From Thiobacillus sp. (GTDB lineage Bacteria; Pseudomonadota; Gammaproteobacteria; Burkholderiales; Thiobacillaceae), in NCBI GenBank assembly GCA_020217265.1, contig JAIWOS010000193.1:1-9890 (forward strand): a stretch of 9,890 bases of DNA, written 5' to 3'. The notes under the pieces were generated by a model. It searched no databases. It was not told the DNA's origin and was given only the letters and a program-made list of their open reading frames with translations. A program made the translations under genes and the position numbers. This document shows, one piece after another, positions 1 through 8,237 of this stretch. The number at the start of each line of letters is the position of its first letter. Positions within the stretch are counted from its first letter, which is position 1.

Positions 1-2
1 AG

Positions 3-636
3 GCCGAGCGCATCGCCGCACGCATCGCGGCGGGCCTGCCGGCGGGCAAGGCGCTGCCGGCGTTGCCGAAGCCCGCGGCAACGCCGGCCAGCACGGTGCG
101 GATCGACCATCCGTCCGCGCAAAGCCACGTGCTGGTCGGCAGCGTCGGCATGGCGCGCGACGACCCCGATTTCTTTCCGCTCTTCGTCGGCAACTATGTG
201 CTGGGCGGCGGCGGCTTCGATTCGCGCCTGATGAAGGAAGTGCGCGACAAGCGCGGCTACGCCTACAGCGCCTACAGCTATTTCGTGCCGCTGGGCGAGC
301 CGGGGCCGTTCCAGCTGGGCCTGCAGACCAAGGCCGCGCAGACCAACGATGCGCTCCAGGTGGCGACCGACACGCTGCGCGGCTTCCTCGCCGACGGCCC
401 CAGCGAAGCCGAGCTGAAGCAGGCAAAGGACAATCTCACCGGCGGTTTTCCGCTGCGCATCGACAGCAACAGGAAGATACTCGACTACCTGTCGCTGATC
501 GGCTTCTACCGGTTGCCGCTGGATTACCTCGATACCTGGGTCGAACGTGTCAACGCGGTCGACGTGAACGCGGTCAAACAGGCCTTCGCCCGGCGTATCG
601 ATCCAGCCCGGCTGGTGACCGTGGTGGTGGGCGCCG

Positions 637-647
<11 letters not shown>
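3..647 (+). CDS. M16-family peptidase-like protein, C-terminal part (5' end outside window)
   Basis: The reading frame is open from the first bases of the window, so the gene starts upstream; 214 residues are visible. The first ~25 look like the end of the first domain plus a Pro/Ala linker. The rest is the second M16 (insulinase/pitrilysin-like) domain, with the family's glycine-rich GGGGFDSRL stretch (from about base 204) followed by EVRDKRGYAYS, which carries the Arg/Tyr pair that in M16 enzymes helps hold the substrate. The zinc-binding HxxEH motif belongs to the N-terminal domain and cannot be seen, so it is unknown whether this is the catalytic copy. Bacteria often carry two adjacent M16 genes, one with and one without HxxEH. 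These proteins are usually periplasmic in this setting, but the signal peptide is out of view. The stop overlaps the rsmD start by 11 nt, suggesting co-transcription. Confidence 0.88.
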
Positions 648-1970
<1,323 letters not shown>

Positions 1971-1973
1971 GAC

Positions 1974-3977
1974 TCAGGCGGTCTTGGCCAGCCGCGCGCC
2001 GTCGAGCCTGTCGGCGAGCGCGTCGGCGATGCGCGCATTGATGCGCGCGAGCTGCTCGAGCTGGTCGCTCACCGTGCCCATGGCCGCATCGAGTTCGGCG
2101 ATGCGGTCGTCCAGCGTCTCGGTGGCCGCGTGGATGCGGCTCACGCTGTCCAGGCGGCGCTTCAGCTGGGTCTTGTGCTCGCGCACCTGGGTTTCCATCG
2201 GCGCGATCAGCGCCTTCAGCCAGGATTCGGTTTCGCTGTTGGCGATCTCGAATACCTGCACCACCTTGCTCGCCAGCGTTTCGAAAAAGCGCTGGGTCAG
2301 CTGGTGCTGGCCGACGGTGAGCATGCTGAACAGCGTGTTGAATCGTTCGTCGAAAATCCGCTCCAGCCGCGCCATTTCCTTGCGGTATTTGACGAGGCTG
2401 TGATCCGGCGGGTTGACCATGGCGAGCCCGTGCTCGTCGCTGAATTTCTGGTACATCGCCGTCATCATGCTGCGGATTTCCTTGACGATGTCCGCCGAGG
2501 CGTCGAGATTGCCGTTCAGCTGCCGGAAAAAGTGCGCCATGGCTTCGCGCAGCCCGGCGCTGAAGCGGCTTTTTTCCATGGCCTGGCGGGTATGCTTCAC
2601 TTCCTCGCGCAGCGCCTGCATGCCGAGACGCCGGCGCAGGACGTCGACCTGGCCGGCGAACACGTTGCGCAGCGCGTTGAACTGTTGCAGGCCGCGCTCG
2701 AACTGATCCTTGTCCGCGTTGGCCTGCACCATCATGTGCTGGATCACGTCGCGGTTCTTGCCGCGCAGGTTTTCCAGTTCCTCGGCCTGGTCCTGGATCG
2801 TGGCGAGCCGCGTTTCCAGCAGCTCGGTCGTCTTGACCACCACGTCTTCCACCGCGGCCTGCGTCGATTCGCCGACCAGCGCCTGCTTGCAGGGAATCAG
2901 CTCCTGGCTCAGCGCGGTTTCCAGTTCGGGCAGGCGGCTTTTGGCCAGCAGGGCCGCATCGTGGCGCACCTTGGCGACCAGCGCCTTCTGCGCGGAAACG
3001 GGGTAGATCTGGCCGGCGGGCAGCTCCAGCAGCCGGGCGCTGGCGGCGACCTGCTTGGCGATTTCGGCATCGACTTCGGCGTCGGATTTCAGCTCGTCCC
3101 AAAGGCCGTCGATCTTGTTCAGCACGGCAAGGCGCGCGCGGTTGGTGCCGTGCGTGGGGGCGATGTGCTGGCGCCAGATTTCAATGTCGGATTTGGTCAC
3201 GCCGGTGTCGGCCGCAAGCAGGAACAGCACCGCGTGGGCGCTCGGCAGCATCGACAGGGTGAGTTCGGGTTCGGTGCCGATGGCGTTGAGGCCGGGCGTG
3301 TCGAGAATGACCAGCCCCTGTTTCAGGAGCGGGTGCGGGAAGTTGATGAGCGCATGCCGCCAGCGCGGGATCGCGATGCTGCCGTCGCGCGCGAGCGCAC
3401 GCGCGGTTTCCTCGTCGTCGGGGTTGATGAGGCCGTAGGCCTCGGCGGTGGCGGCGTCTACCGGCATGGTGTCGGCCAGCCGCATCAGCGTCGCGCTCAT
3501 TTCATCGGCCGAGTCGAGGTTGAGCGGAAATTCGCTCCATGCGTCGGGATCGCGCTTGAAGTCGGCGATGCTGCCCGCCTGCACCTTGGTCTCGATCGGC
3601 AACAGGCGCAGCGAAGGCCGGTGGCGTGGGTCGTAGTACAGCTCGGTCGGGCACATGGTGGTGCGGCCGGCCGACGACGGCAGCACGCGCTGGCGGTAGT
3701 CGGAAAAGAAAATCGCGTTGATGAGCTCGGACTTGCCACGCGAGAACTCGGCGACGAAGGCCACGTTGAGCGTGTCCTCCTGCAGACGTCCCAACACCTG
3801 GCCGAGCCGCAGGTCGGACTCGCCGTCGTCGATCTCCTGGGCGGCGAGCCAGGCGCGCAAGGCCTCCACGCGCACGTGGAGCGCGTCGCGCCAGGCGCTG
3901 TAATGCTCGAACTCGTCGACCAGGGTAGGGGAGATCATGGGCCGTTTCGCGGATAAGGCACAGATATTTAACGACAT
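1974..3977 (-). CDS. Dynamin-like GTPase (bacterial dynamin family)
   Basis: This protein is predicted at 667 residues, with an N-terminal large-GTPase domain. The G1 loop is AEFSRGKS (76-83), with Ala where the GxxxxGKS consensus has its first Gly; G2 is within GRTTMCPTE (104-112); G3 is DTPG (226-229); G4 is NKID (287-290); a G5-like VSAQK lies at 327-331. The rest is helical and charged, with coiled-coil character around 385-410 and 595-650. No obvious transmembrane segment is present, so membrane binding, if any, would be peripheral. Bacterial dynamins have been linked to membrane fusion, remodelling and stress protection; the role of this subfamily is not known to me. The start is uncertain: the ATG at 3977 lies in AT-rich, promoter-like DNA, and neither it nor the in-frame ATG at 3938 (MISPTLVDEF) has a Shine-Dalgarno site. 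The gene lies 48 bp behind mutM on the same strand. Confidence 0.9.
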   Translation of the reverse strand: MSLNICALSAKRPMISPTLVDEFEHYSAWRDALHVRVEALRAWLAAQEIDDGESDLRLGQVLGRLQEDTLNVAFVAEFSRGKSELINAIFFSDYRQRVLPSSAGRTTMCPTELYYDPRHRPSLRLLPIETKVQAGSIADFKRDPDAWSEFPLNLDSADEMSATLMRLADTMPVDAATAEAYGLINPDDEETARALARDGSIAIPRWRHALINFPHPLLKQGLVILDTPGLNAIGTEPELTLSMLPSAHAVLFLLAADTGVTKSDIEIWRQHIAPTHGTNRARLAVLNKIDGLWDELKSDAEVDAEIAKQVAASARLLELPAGQIYPVSAQKALVAKVRHDAALLAKSRLPELETALSQELIPCKQALVGESTQAAVEDVVVKTTELLETRLATIQDQAEELENLRGKNRDVIQHMMVQANADKDQFERGLQQFNALRNVFAGQVDVLRRRLGMQALREEVKHTRQAMEKSRFSAGLREAMAHFFRQLNGNLDASADIVKEIRSMMTAMYQKFSDEHGLAMVNPPDHSLVKYRKEMARLERIFDERFNTLFSMLTVGQHQLTQRFFETLASKVVQVFEIANSETESWLKALIAPMETQVREHKTQLKRRLDSVSRIHAATETLDDRIAELDAAMGTVSDQLEQLARINARIADALADRLDGARLAKTA

Positions 3978-3988
3978 ATTAATGACAA
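3961..3988 (-). promoter_or_regulatory. Possible promoter of the dynamin-like gene
   Basis: An AT-rich island in GC-rich surroundings contains, on the minus strand, TTGTCA (3988-3983; 5 of 6 to the -35 consensus) and, 16 bp on, TATCTG (3966-3961; weak -10). Other -10-like words (TAATAT, TTAAAT) overlap. If transcription starts downstream of this -10, the ATG at 3977 would be excluded and the protein would start at 3938. Pattern match only. Confidence 0.3.
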
Positions 3989-4025
3989 ACCTGAGTGTAG
4001 GCGAACCTAGCCCGGGCTGAGAGGC

Positions 4026-4838
4026 TCAGCGCTGGCAGGCCGGGCAATAGTACGTGGCCCGCTGCCCTTGCACGATGCGCCGGATCGGCGTGCCGCAGAT
4101 CTTGCACGGTAGCCCTGCGCGGTCGTATACCCGCGTCTGGAGCTGGAAATAGCCGAGCTCGCCGTCGGTCGCGACATAGTCGCGCAGGGAACTGCCGCCG
4201 GCGGCGATGGCGGCCGCCAGCACCCGCCTGATTGCGGCGACCAGGCGTTCGCAGGCCGGACGCGTCAGGCGCCGCGCCGCGGTGCCCGGGCGGATGCCGG
4301 CGTGGAACAGCGACTCCGAGGCGTAGATGTTGCCGACGCCGACCACCACGCCGGCGTCCATGACGACTTGCTTGATGGCGGCGCTGCGATACCGGCACTG
4401 CGCATGGAGATAGGCGGCGTCGAAGGCGTCGCTCAGCGGCTCCGGGCCCAGGTGCGCCAGCAGCGGGTGGTGCGCCGGGTCGTCGGTCCACAGCACGGCG
4501 CCGAAGCGGCGCGGATCGCGCAGGCGCAGCACGCTGCCGTCGTCGAAGCTCCAGTCCACGTGATCGTGCGCGCCGGGCGGCTCGGCGGCGGTGGTGAGCC
4601 GCAGGCTGCCGGACATGCCGAGGTGAACGACCTGCGTGATGCCGCCGAAATCGAACAGCAGATACTTGCCGCGCCGGGCAATGCCGCGAAGCGCGCGGCC
4701 CGCCAGCCGTTGTTCAAGGTCGTCGGGCACCGGCCAGCGCAGGCGCGGATTGCGCACATGCACGCTGGCGAGCGTGCGGCCCGTCAGAACGGGCGCGAGT
4801 CCGCGGCAGGTGGTTTCGACTTCGGGCAGTTCGGGCAT
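4026..4838 (-). CDS. mutM: Formamidopyrimidine-DNA glycosylase (Fpg/MutM)
   Basis: This bifunctional base-excision repair enzyme removes 8-oxoguanine and formamidopyrimidines from DNA and cuts the strand by beta/delta elimination. At 270 residues it is of standard length, and every key element is present: the N-terminal PELPEVE with the catalytic Pro2 and Glu3, Lys58 in RRGKYLLFDF, HLGMSGSLR (72-80), the DNA-contacting VGVGNIYASE (166-175), Arg260, and a C-terminal zinc finger with C245, C248, C265 and C268. The start is fixed by PELPEVE directly after Met. No Shine-Dalgarno site lies upstream; instead a TAGAAT box ends 6 nt before the ATG, so the mRNA may be leaderless. It is transcribed divergently from the TPR lipoprotein gene. 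The dynamin-like gene follows after 48 bp and may share its transcript. Confidence 0.97.
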   Translation of the reverse strand: MPELPEVETTCRGLAPVLTGRTLASVHVRNPRLRWPVPDDLEQRLAGRALRGIARRGKYLLFDFGGITQVVHLGMSGSLRLTTAAEPPGAHDHVDWSFDDGSVLRLRDPRRFGAVLWTDDPAHHPLLAHLGPEPLSDAFDAAYLHAQCRYRSAAIKQVVMDAGVVVGVGNIYASESLFHAGIRPGTAARRLTRPACERLVAAIRRVLAAAIAAGGSSLRDYVATDGELGYFQLQTRVYDRAGLPCKICGTPIRRIVQGQRATYYCPACQR

Positions 4839-4844
4839 GCGCGG

Positions 4845-4850
4845 ATTCTA
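4845..4850 (-). promoter_or_regulatory. Candidate -10 box of mutM
   Basis: On the minus strand TAGAAT (5 of 6 to TATAAT) ends 6 nt before the mutM ATG; the -35 region 17 bp upstream (CTGCAA) matches only 3 of 6. Normal -10 to start spacing would put the first transcribed base at or next to the A of the ATG, giving a leaderless mRNA. This agrees with the missing Shine-Dalgarno site. Confidence 0.4.
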
Positions 4851-4867
4851 GCTTGGCTGAACCTTGC

Positions 4868-4895
4868 TTGCAGGGCGCCCTCGAAAGCATAGAAT
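4868..4895 (+). promoter_or_regulatory. Candidate promoter of the TPR lipoprotein-lolB-ispE operon
   Basis: TAGAAT at 4890-4895 is a good -10 box. Upstream are TTGCAG (4868-4873, 16-bp spacer) or TTGCTT (4864-4869, 20-bp spacer), both weak -35 matches. Transcription would start near 4902, leaving a leader of about 20 nt that is C-rich and has no Shine-Dalgarno site. A perfect palindrome GGGCGCCC (4873-4880) lies in the spacer and could be an operator, though that is unsupported beyond its symmetry. Confidence 0.45.
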
Positions 4896-4922
4896 CGAGT
4901 CAGCATCCCCCTCGGACCCTCC

Positions 4923-6704
4923 ATGAACGCGTTCAAACTACTCCCTCTTTGCGCCGCATCGCTGTTGGCGGTTGCTTGCAGCCAGACCAGCGTTCGCACC
5001 ACGCAGCCGGCACCGGTGGAAACGCCGCCAACGGCCGTGGGCACGGTGGCCGCACCCGCGACGGCCGACGCCGCCGAAACGGAAGCGGACAAGGCCAAAG
5101 CCAAGGCGGTGGCCGCGTTGCCCAAGCAGGCGTTGACGCCCGACATCCTCTTCAAGTTTCTGGTGGCAGAAATCGCCGGGCAGCGCGGCGAGATCGGACT
5201 TGCCCAGTCTGCCTACCTCGATCTTGCCCGGCAGACGCGCGACCCCCGCATCGCACGGCGAGCGGCGGAAGTCTCCCTGTTCGCCCGCAACCCGGCCGGA
5301 GCGCTGGAGGCCACGCGCCTGTGGGCCGGCGCCGAGCCGGATTCGGACCGCGCGCAGCAGACGCTCGCCACCTTGCTGCTGAACGAAGGCCGGCTCGACG
5401 AAGCCGAGCCGATCCTGCGTGAACTGTTGAAGCAGGACAGCGGCAGCGCCTTCATGCAGCTCTCCGCGCTGATGGGCAAAGTGCGCGACACCCGTGCGGT
5501 GCTGGCCCTGGTTGAGCGATTGGCGAAGAATTACCCGACGCTGCCCGAAGCGTATTTCGCGGTGGCCCAGGCTGCCGCCAATGCCGGCCGCGCCGACCGC
5601 GCGATCGACGCCCTGAAGCAGGCGGATGCGCTGCGACCGGGCTGGGAACCCGGCGCCCTGCTGCAGGCGCAGATTCTGGCGAAAGGCTCGCGTGCCGACG
5701 CGCTCGCCTTCATGCGCGACTTTCTCGCCCGCCACGCCGACGCGCGCGAAGTGCGTCTCGCCTATGCGCGCACGCTGGTCAACGCCAACCAGTTTCCCGA
5801 AGCGCAGGTCGAATTCACGCGGCTGACGCGCGACTTCCCGCGCAACGCCGAGGTCAGCCTGGCGGCCGGCCTGCTGTCGCTGCAAATGGGCGACGTCGCC
5901 GCCGCGCGCGACCTGCTGACGCAAACCCTGGACTACAACCCGCGCGACCCCGACACCATCTACTACTACCTCGGCCAGGCTGCCGAGCAGATGAAACAGC
6001 CCGACGAGGCCGCGGCGTACTACGCCAGGGTCCGCAACGGCAACACCCTGGTGTCGGCACGCGCGCGTCAGGCGGCGCTGCTGGCGCGCGCCGGCAAGCT
6101 GGACGAAGCGCGCGCGCTGCTTGCGGCAACGCAGGGCGAGAACGACGCGCAAAACATCCGGCTCGTCCAGGCGCAGGCCGAACTGTTGCGCAACGAGCGG
6201 CAGCACGCCGCGGAATTCGACACTCTCAGCGAAGGGCTCAAGCGCTTCCCGGACGCCCCCGATTTGCTCTACGACCGGGCCATGGCCGCGGAAAAACTCG
6301 GCAAGCTCGACGTGGTGGAAACCGACCTGCGCCGGGTGATCGCGCTCCGCCCGGACGACGCGCAGGCCTACAATGCGCTGGGATACACGCTCGCCGACCG
6401 CACCGACCGCCTGGCCGAAGCCATCACGCTGCTCGACCGCGCGCTCGCCCTCGCGCCCGACGATGCCTACATTCTGGACAGCGTGGGCTGGGCGCAATTC
6501 CGCGCCGGCAATCTGGCGCGCGCGCAGGAATTCCTTGAGCGTGCCTACAAGATGCGGCCCGACCCCGAAATTGCCGCCCACCTGGGCGAGGTTCTGTGGG
6601 CGCGCGGGCAGCGCGACGAAGCCGGCCGGCTCTGGCAGTCCAGCCTGCAAACGCATCCGCAGAACGAAGTGCTGCTGGAAACCCTGCGCCGGCTGAAACC
6701 CTGA
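4923..6704 (+). CDS. Tetratricopeptide-repeat (TPR) lipoprotein
   Basis: This 593-residue protein begins with a signal peptide ([10 protein letters not shown]...) ending in a lipobox-like LAVAC, so Cys19 is the likely lipidated residue. Residue 20 is Ser rather than Asp, which favours the outer membrane. An Ala/Thr/Pro-rich linker (about 21-68) leads into helical repeats across most of the remaining length. Clear TPR-like units lie near 142-171, 208-240, 308-341, 446-478, 480-513 and 515-547, with the usual G-x-Y/L-x-x-A and A-x-x-x-x-P spacing, for example [19 protein letters not shown] at 482-500. TPR solenoids bind proteins; the partner is unknown. It lies directly before lolB (shared base in TGATG), and this linkage suggests a role in lipoprotein or envelope assembly, which is inference. 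The start has no Shine-Dalgarno site but is fixed by the signal peptide. Confidence 0.9.
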   Translation: MNAFKLLPLCAASLLAVACSQTSVRTTQPAPVETPPTAVGTVAAPATADAAETEADKAKAKAVAALPKQALTPDILFKFLVAEIAGQRGEIGLAQSAYLDLARQTRDPRIARRAAEVSLFARNPAGALEATRLWAGAEPDSDRAQQTLATLLLNEGRLDEAEPILRELLKQDSGSAFMQLSALMGKVRDTRAVLALVERLAKNYPTLPEAYFAVAQAAANAGRADRAIDALKQADALRPGWEPGALLQAQILAKGSRADALAFMRDFLARHADAREVRLAYARTLVNANQFPEAQVEFTRLTRDFPRNAEVSLAAGLLSLQMGDVAAARDLLTQTLDYNPRDPDTIYYYLGQAAEQMKQPDEAAAYYARVRNGNTLVSARARQAALLARAGKLDEARALLAATQGENDAQNIRLVQAQAELLRNERQHAAEFDTLSEGLKRFPDAPDLLYDRAMAAEKLGKLDVVETDLRRVIALRPDDAQAYNALGYTLADRTDRLAEAITLLDRALALAPDDAYILDSVGWAQFRAGNLARAQEFLERAYKMRPDPEIAAHLGEVLWARGQRDEAGRLWQSSLQTHPQNEVLLETLRRLKP

Positions 6705-7255
6705 TGCGGCGGTCGTTCGTCGCCTGGCTGCCGGCCGTCCTGCTGGCCGCGTGCGCTGCCGTGCCAGCGCCGTCGGTCGAGCCCGCGGCAGCGCTGGCGA
6801 CCCACTGGACCTTCGCCGGACGGATCGGCATCCGGACAGATGCGGAAAACCTCGCGGGCAACCTGCGCTGGCAGCATCGCCCCGATTCCGATGTGCTGGT
6901 GCTCTCGGCGCCGCTCGGGCAGGGCGTGGCGCGCATCGAGCGCACCCCCGCCGGCGTGACGCTCGAGGCGCCCAATCAGCCCCTGCGCACCGCGCCCGAC
7001 ACCGAAACCCTGACGCGCGAAGCGCTCGGCTACGCTTTGCCGCTCGCCGGTCTGGCCTGGTGGGTGCAAGCTGCTCCCGACCCCGCGCGCCCGTCCGAAG
7101 CCACACGCAATGCGGCGGGGCAGATCGAGCGCCTGCAGCAGGACGGCTGGACGATCGACTATCGGCAATACGTGGAGAACCGTCCGCGCAAGCTCACGCT
7201 CAGCCGCGAAGGGCTGGAAATCCGCCTCGTTGCCGACGAGTGGCTGACCGAATGA
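6704..7255 (+). CDS. lolB: Outer-membrane lipoprotein LolB
   Basis: LolB receives lipoproteins from the periplasmic carrier LolA and inserts them into the inner leaflet of the outer membrane; it is itself a lipoprotein. The start is the ATG at 6704, sharing one base with the TPR gene stop. It gives 183 residues with a clean signal peptide and lipobox LAAC, lipidated at Cys17. Longer in-frame starts upstream would bury the signal peptide. LolB features include FAGRIGI (37-43), GNLRWQH (52-58), LPLAGLAWW (112-120) and [13 protein letters not shown] (144-156), followed by [15 protein letters not shown]. The family is divergent and identification rests on these plus length and position before ispE, which is usual in beta- and gammaproteobacteria. 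There is no Shine-Dalgarno site, so translation is probably coupled to the TPR gene. Confidence 0.93.
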   Translation: MRRSFVAWLPAVLLAACAAVPAPSVEPAAALATHWTFAGRIGIRTDAENLAGNLRWQHRPDSDVLVLSAPLGQGVARIERTPAGVTLEAPNQPLRTAPDTETLTREALGYALPLAGLAWWVQAAPDPARPSEATRNAAGQIERLQQDGWTIDYRQYVENRPRKLTLSREGLEIRLVADEWLTE

Positions 7256-8088
7256 CGCACACGTTTTCCGCGCCCGCCAAGCTGAATCTGTTCCTGCACG
7301 TCGTGGGGCGGCGCGCCGACGGCTATCACCTGCTGCAAAGCGTGTTCCGCCTGATCGACTACGCTGACACGGTGCATCTGGAACTTCGTAGCGATGGCGT
7401 CGTGGCCCGCGTGGCGGATATCCCGGGTGTGCCGGAAGCCCACGATCTGACCGTGCGCGCGGCGCGGCTGCTGCAGTCGATTGCGCCGGCCGGCGCGGGG
7501 GTGAATATCCTGCTCGACAAGCGACTGCCGATGGGCGGCGGGCTCGGGGGCGGCAGCTCGGACGCCGCCACCGTGCTGCTGGCGCTCAACCGGCTGTGGA
7601 ACGTGAACCTTGGTCGCGCCGAATTGCAGCAACTGGCCTTGCAACTGGGCGCCGACGTGCCGGTGTTCGTCTTCGGCCAGACCGCGTTTGCCGAAGGCGT
7701 GGGCGAAATCCTCCGTCCGGTGGAGGCGCCACCCGCCTGGTATGTGGTGTTGACGCCGCCGGTGCAGGTGCCGACCGCAGCAATTTTTGCCGCGCCGGAA
7801 TTGACACGTGACACGCCGCCCATCAAAATAGCGCCCTTTTCCGCAGGCATGGGTCGAAACGACCTTGAGCCGGTGGTCGTGAAGCGCTACCCGGACGTTG
7901 CGCGCCATCTCGAATGGCTGGCGCGATTCGGCGAAGCCCGCATGACCGGTTCCGGCGCCTGCGTGTTCGCATCGTTCGAGACGGAAGGCGCGGCCCGCGA
8001 GGTGCTTCGCCGGTTGCCCGAAACGATGCAGGGTTTTGTGGCGCGGGGTCTGGACAGGCATCCCCTGTACGATTTCTGCGCCGGGTAG
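7252..8088 (+). CDS. ispE: 4-diphosphocytidyl-2-C-methyl-D-erythritol kinase
   Basis: IspE phosphorylates the 2-hydroxyl of CDP-methylerythritol with ATP in the non-mevalonate (MEP) pathway to IPP and DMAPP, in the cytoplasm. The 278-residue protein shows the GHMP-kinase pattern: Lys10 in [11 protein letters not shown], the glycine-rich ATP loop [14 protein letters not shown] (93-106), the catalytic Asp135 in GADVPVF, NDLEP (203-207), and motif 3 in [11 protein letters not shown] (230-240). The ATG overlaps the lolB stop in ATGA (4 nt), so translation is coupled; longer in-frame extensions run through lolB sequence and are not real. The stop is 7 bp before tRNA-Gln, so the tRNA can be cut from the ispE transcript. 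A patch around 7801-7830 is AT-rich, contains an ATA codon and resembles an internal promoter. Confidence 0.97.
   Translation: MTHTFSAPAKLNLFLHVVGRRADGYHLLQSVFRLIDYADTVHLELRSDGVVARVADIPGVPEAHDLTVRAARLLQSIAPAGAGVNILLDKRLPMGGGLGGGSSDAATVLLALNRLWNVNLGRAELQQLALQLGADVPVFVFGQTAFAEGVGEILRPVEAPPAWYVVLTPPVQVPTAAIFAAPELTRDTPPIKIAPFSAGMGRNDLEPVVVKRYPDVARHLEWLARFGEARMTGSGACVFASFETEGAAREVLRRLPETMQGFVARGLDRHPLYDFCAG
7801..7829 (+). promoter_or_regulatory. Candidate internal promoter in ispE, upstream of tRNA-Gln
   Basis: TTGACA at 7801-7806 is a perfect -35 match, followed after exactly 17 bp by CAAAAT at 7824-7829 (4 of 6 to the -10). It lies in the ispE coding region about 265 nt before the tRNA and could give tRNA-Gln (and prs by read-through) its own expression. 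Chance matches do occur in coding DNA. Confidence 0.35.
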
Positions 8089-8095
8089 TGCCCGT

Positions 8096-8170
8096 TGGGG
8101 AGTCGCCAAGTGGTAAGGCATCGGATTTTGATTCCGACATTCGTAGGTTCGATCCCTACCTCCCCAGCCA
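8096..8170 (+). tRNA. tRNA-Gln (anticodon UUG)
   Basis: A complete 75-nt cloverleaf with encoded CCA. The acceptor stem pairs TGGGGAG (8096-8102) with CTCCCCA (8160-8166), 7 of 7. The D stem is GCC/GGC with loop AAGTGGTAA. The anticodon stem TCGGA/TCCGA carries loop TTTTGAT with anticodon TTG at 8128-8130. The T stem GTAGG/CCTAC encloses TTCGATC. The discriminator is G (8167), then CCA. The weak U1-A72 pair, G73 and U35 are the known identity elements for glutaminyl-tRNA synthetase, which confirms Gln. It sits 7 bp after the ispE stop and just before a terminator, so it is probably released from the ispE mRNA by RNase P and 3' processing. This ispE-tRNA-Gln-prs order is familiar in betaproteobacteria. 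Confidence 0.98.
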
Positions 8171-8180
8171 AGATCGAGCG

Positions 8181-8214
8181 AACAGCCGCCGCGAAGGCGG
8201 CTGTTTTTGTTGTT
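8181..8214 (+). terminator. Rho-independent terminator after tRNA-Gln
   Basis: A 10-bp perfect stem, AACAGCCGCC (8181-8190) with GGCGGCTGTT (8196-8205), closes a 5-nt loop GCGAA and runs into a T-rich tail (T at 8204-8208, then GTTGTTG). It should end the ispE-tRNA transcript, yet prs starts only 24 nt further on, so partial read-through is likely. Confidence 0.85.
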
Positions 8215-8227
8215 GCGACCTGCCGCC

Positions 8228-8232
8228 GGAGA
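8228..8232 (+). promoter_or_regulatory. Ribosome binding site deciding the prs GTG start
   Basis: GGAGA lies 5 nt before the GTG at 8238. This supports GTG over the in-frame ATG at 8256, which has no such site and would remove six conserved residues. Confidence 0.7.
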
Positions 8233-8237
8233 CTCGC

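Noticed and set aside
2130..3956. 608-codon open frame on the + strand, antisense to the dynamin-like gene
   Set aside because: The minus-strand frame carries all GTPase motifs (GKS, DTPG, NKID) in order. The antisense frame is rich in His/Arg/Gly/Gln/Val with no recognisable motif, as expected for the complement of high-GC coding DNA.
4011..4030. Hairpin GCTGAG/CTCAGC (4016-4030) next to a palindrome AGCCCGGGCT at the mutM 3' end
   Set aside because: Short stem with a 3-nt loop and no T-run on either strand, so not called a terminator; may be chance in GC-rich DNA.
4938..7106. 722-codon open frame on the - strand, antisense to the TPR lipoprotein and lolB
   Set aside because: Arg/Gly/Gln-rich low-information sequence spanning two well-supported genes on the other strand; a GC-bias shadow.
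6751..7251. Long in-frame upstream extension of ispE through lolB
   Set aside because: The ispE homology begins at the ATG at 7252 ([14 protein letters not shown]); the upstream part is lolB read out of frame.
7914..8237. In-frame extension of prs back through the terminator, tRNA-Gln and the end of ispE
   Set aside because: It would translate a tRNA and a terminator. The GTG at 8238 has a ribosome site and gives the standard 316-residue protein.
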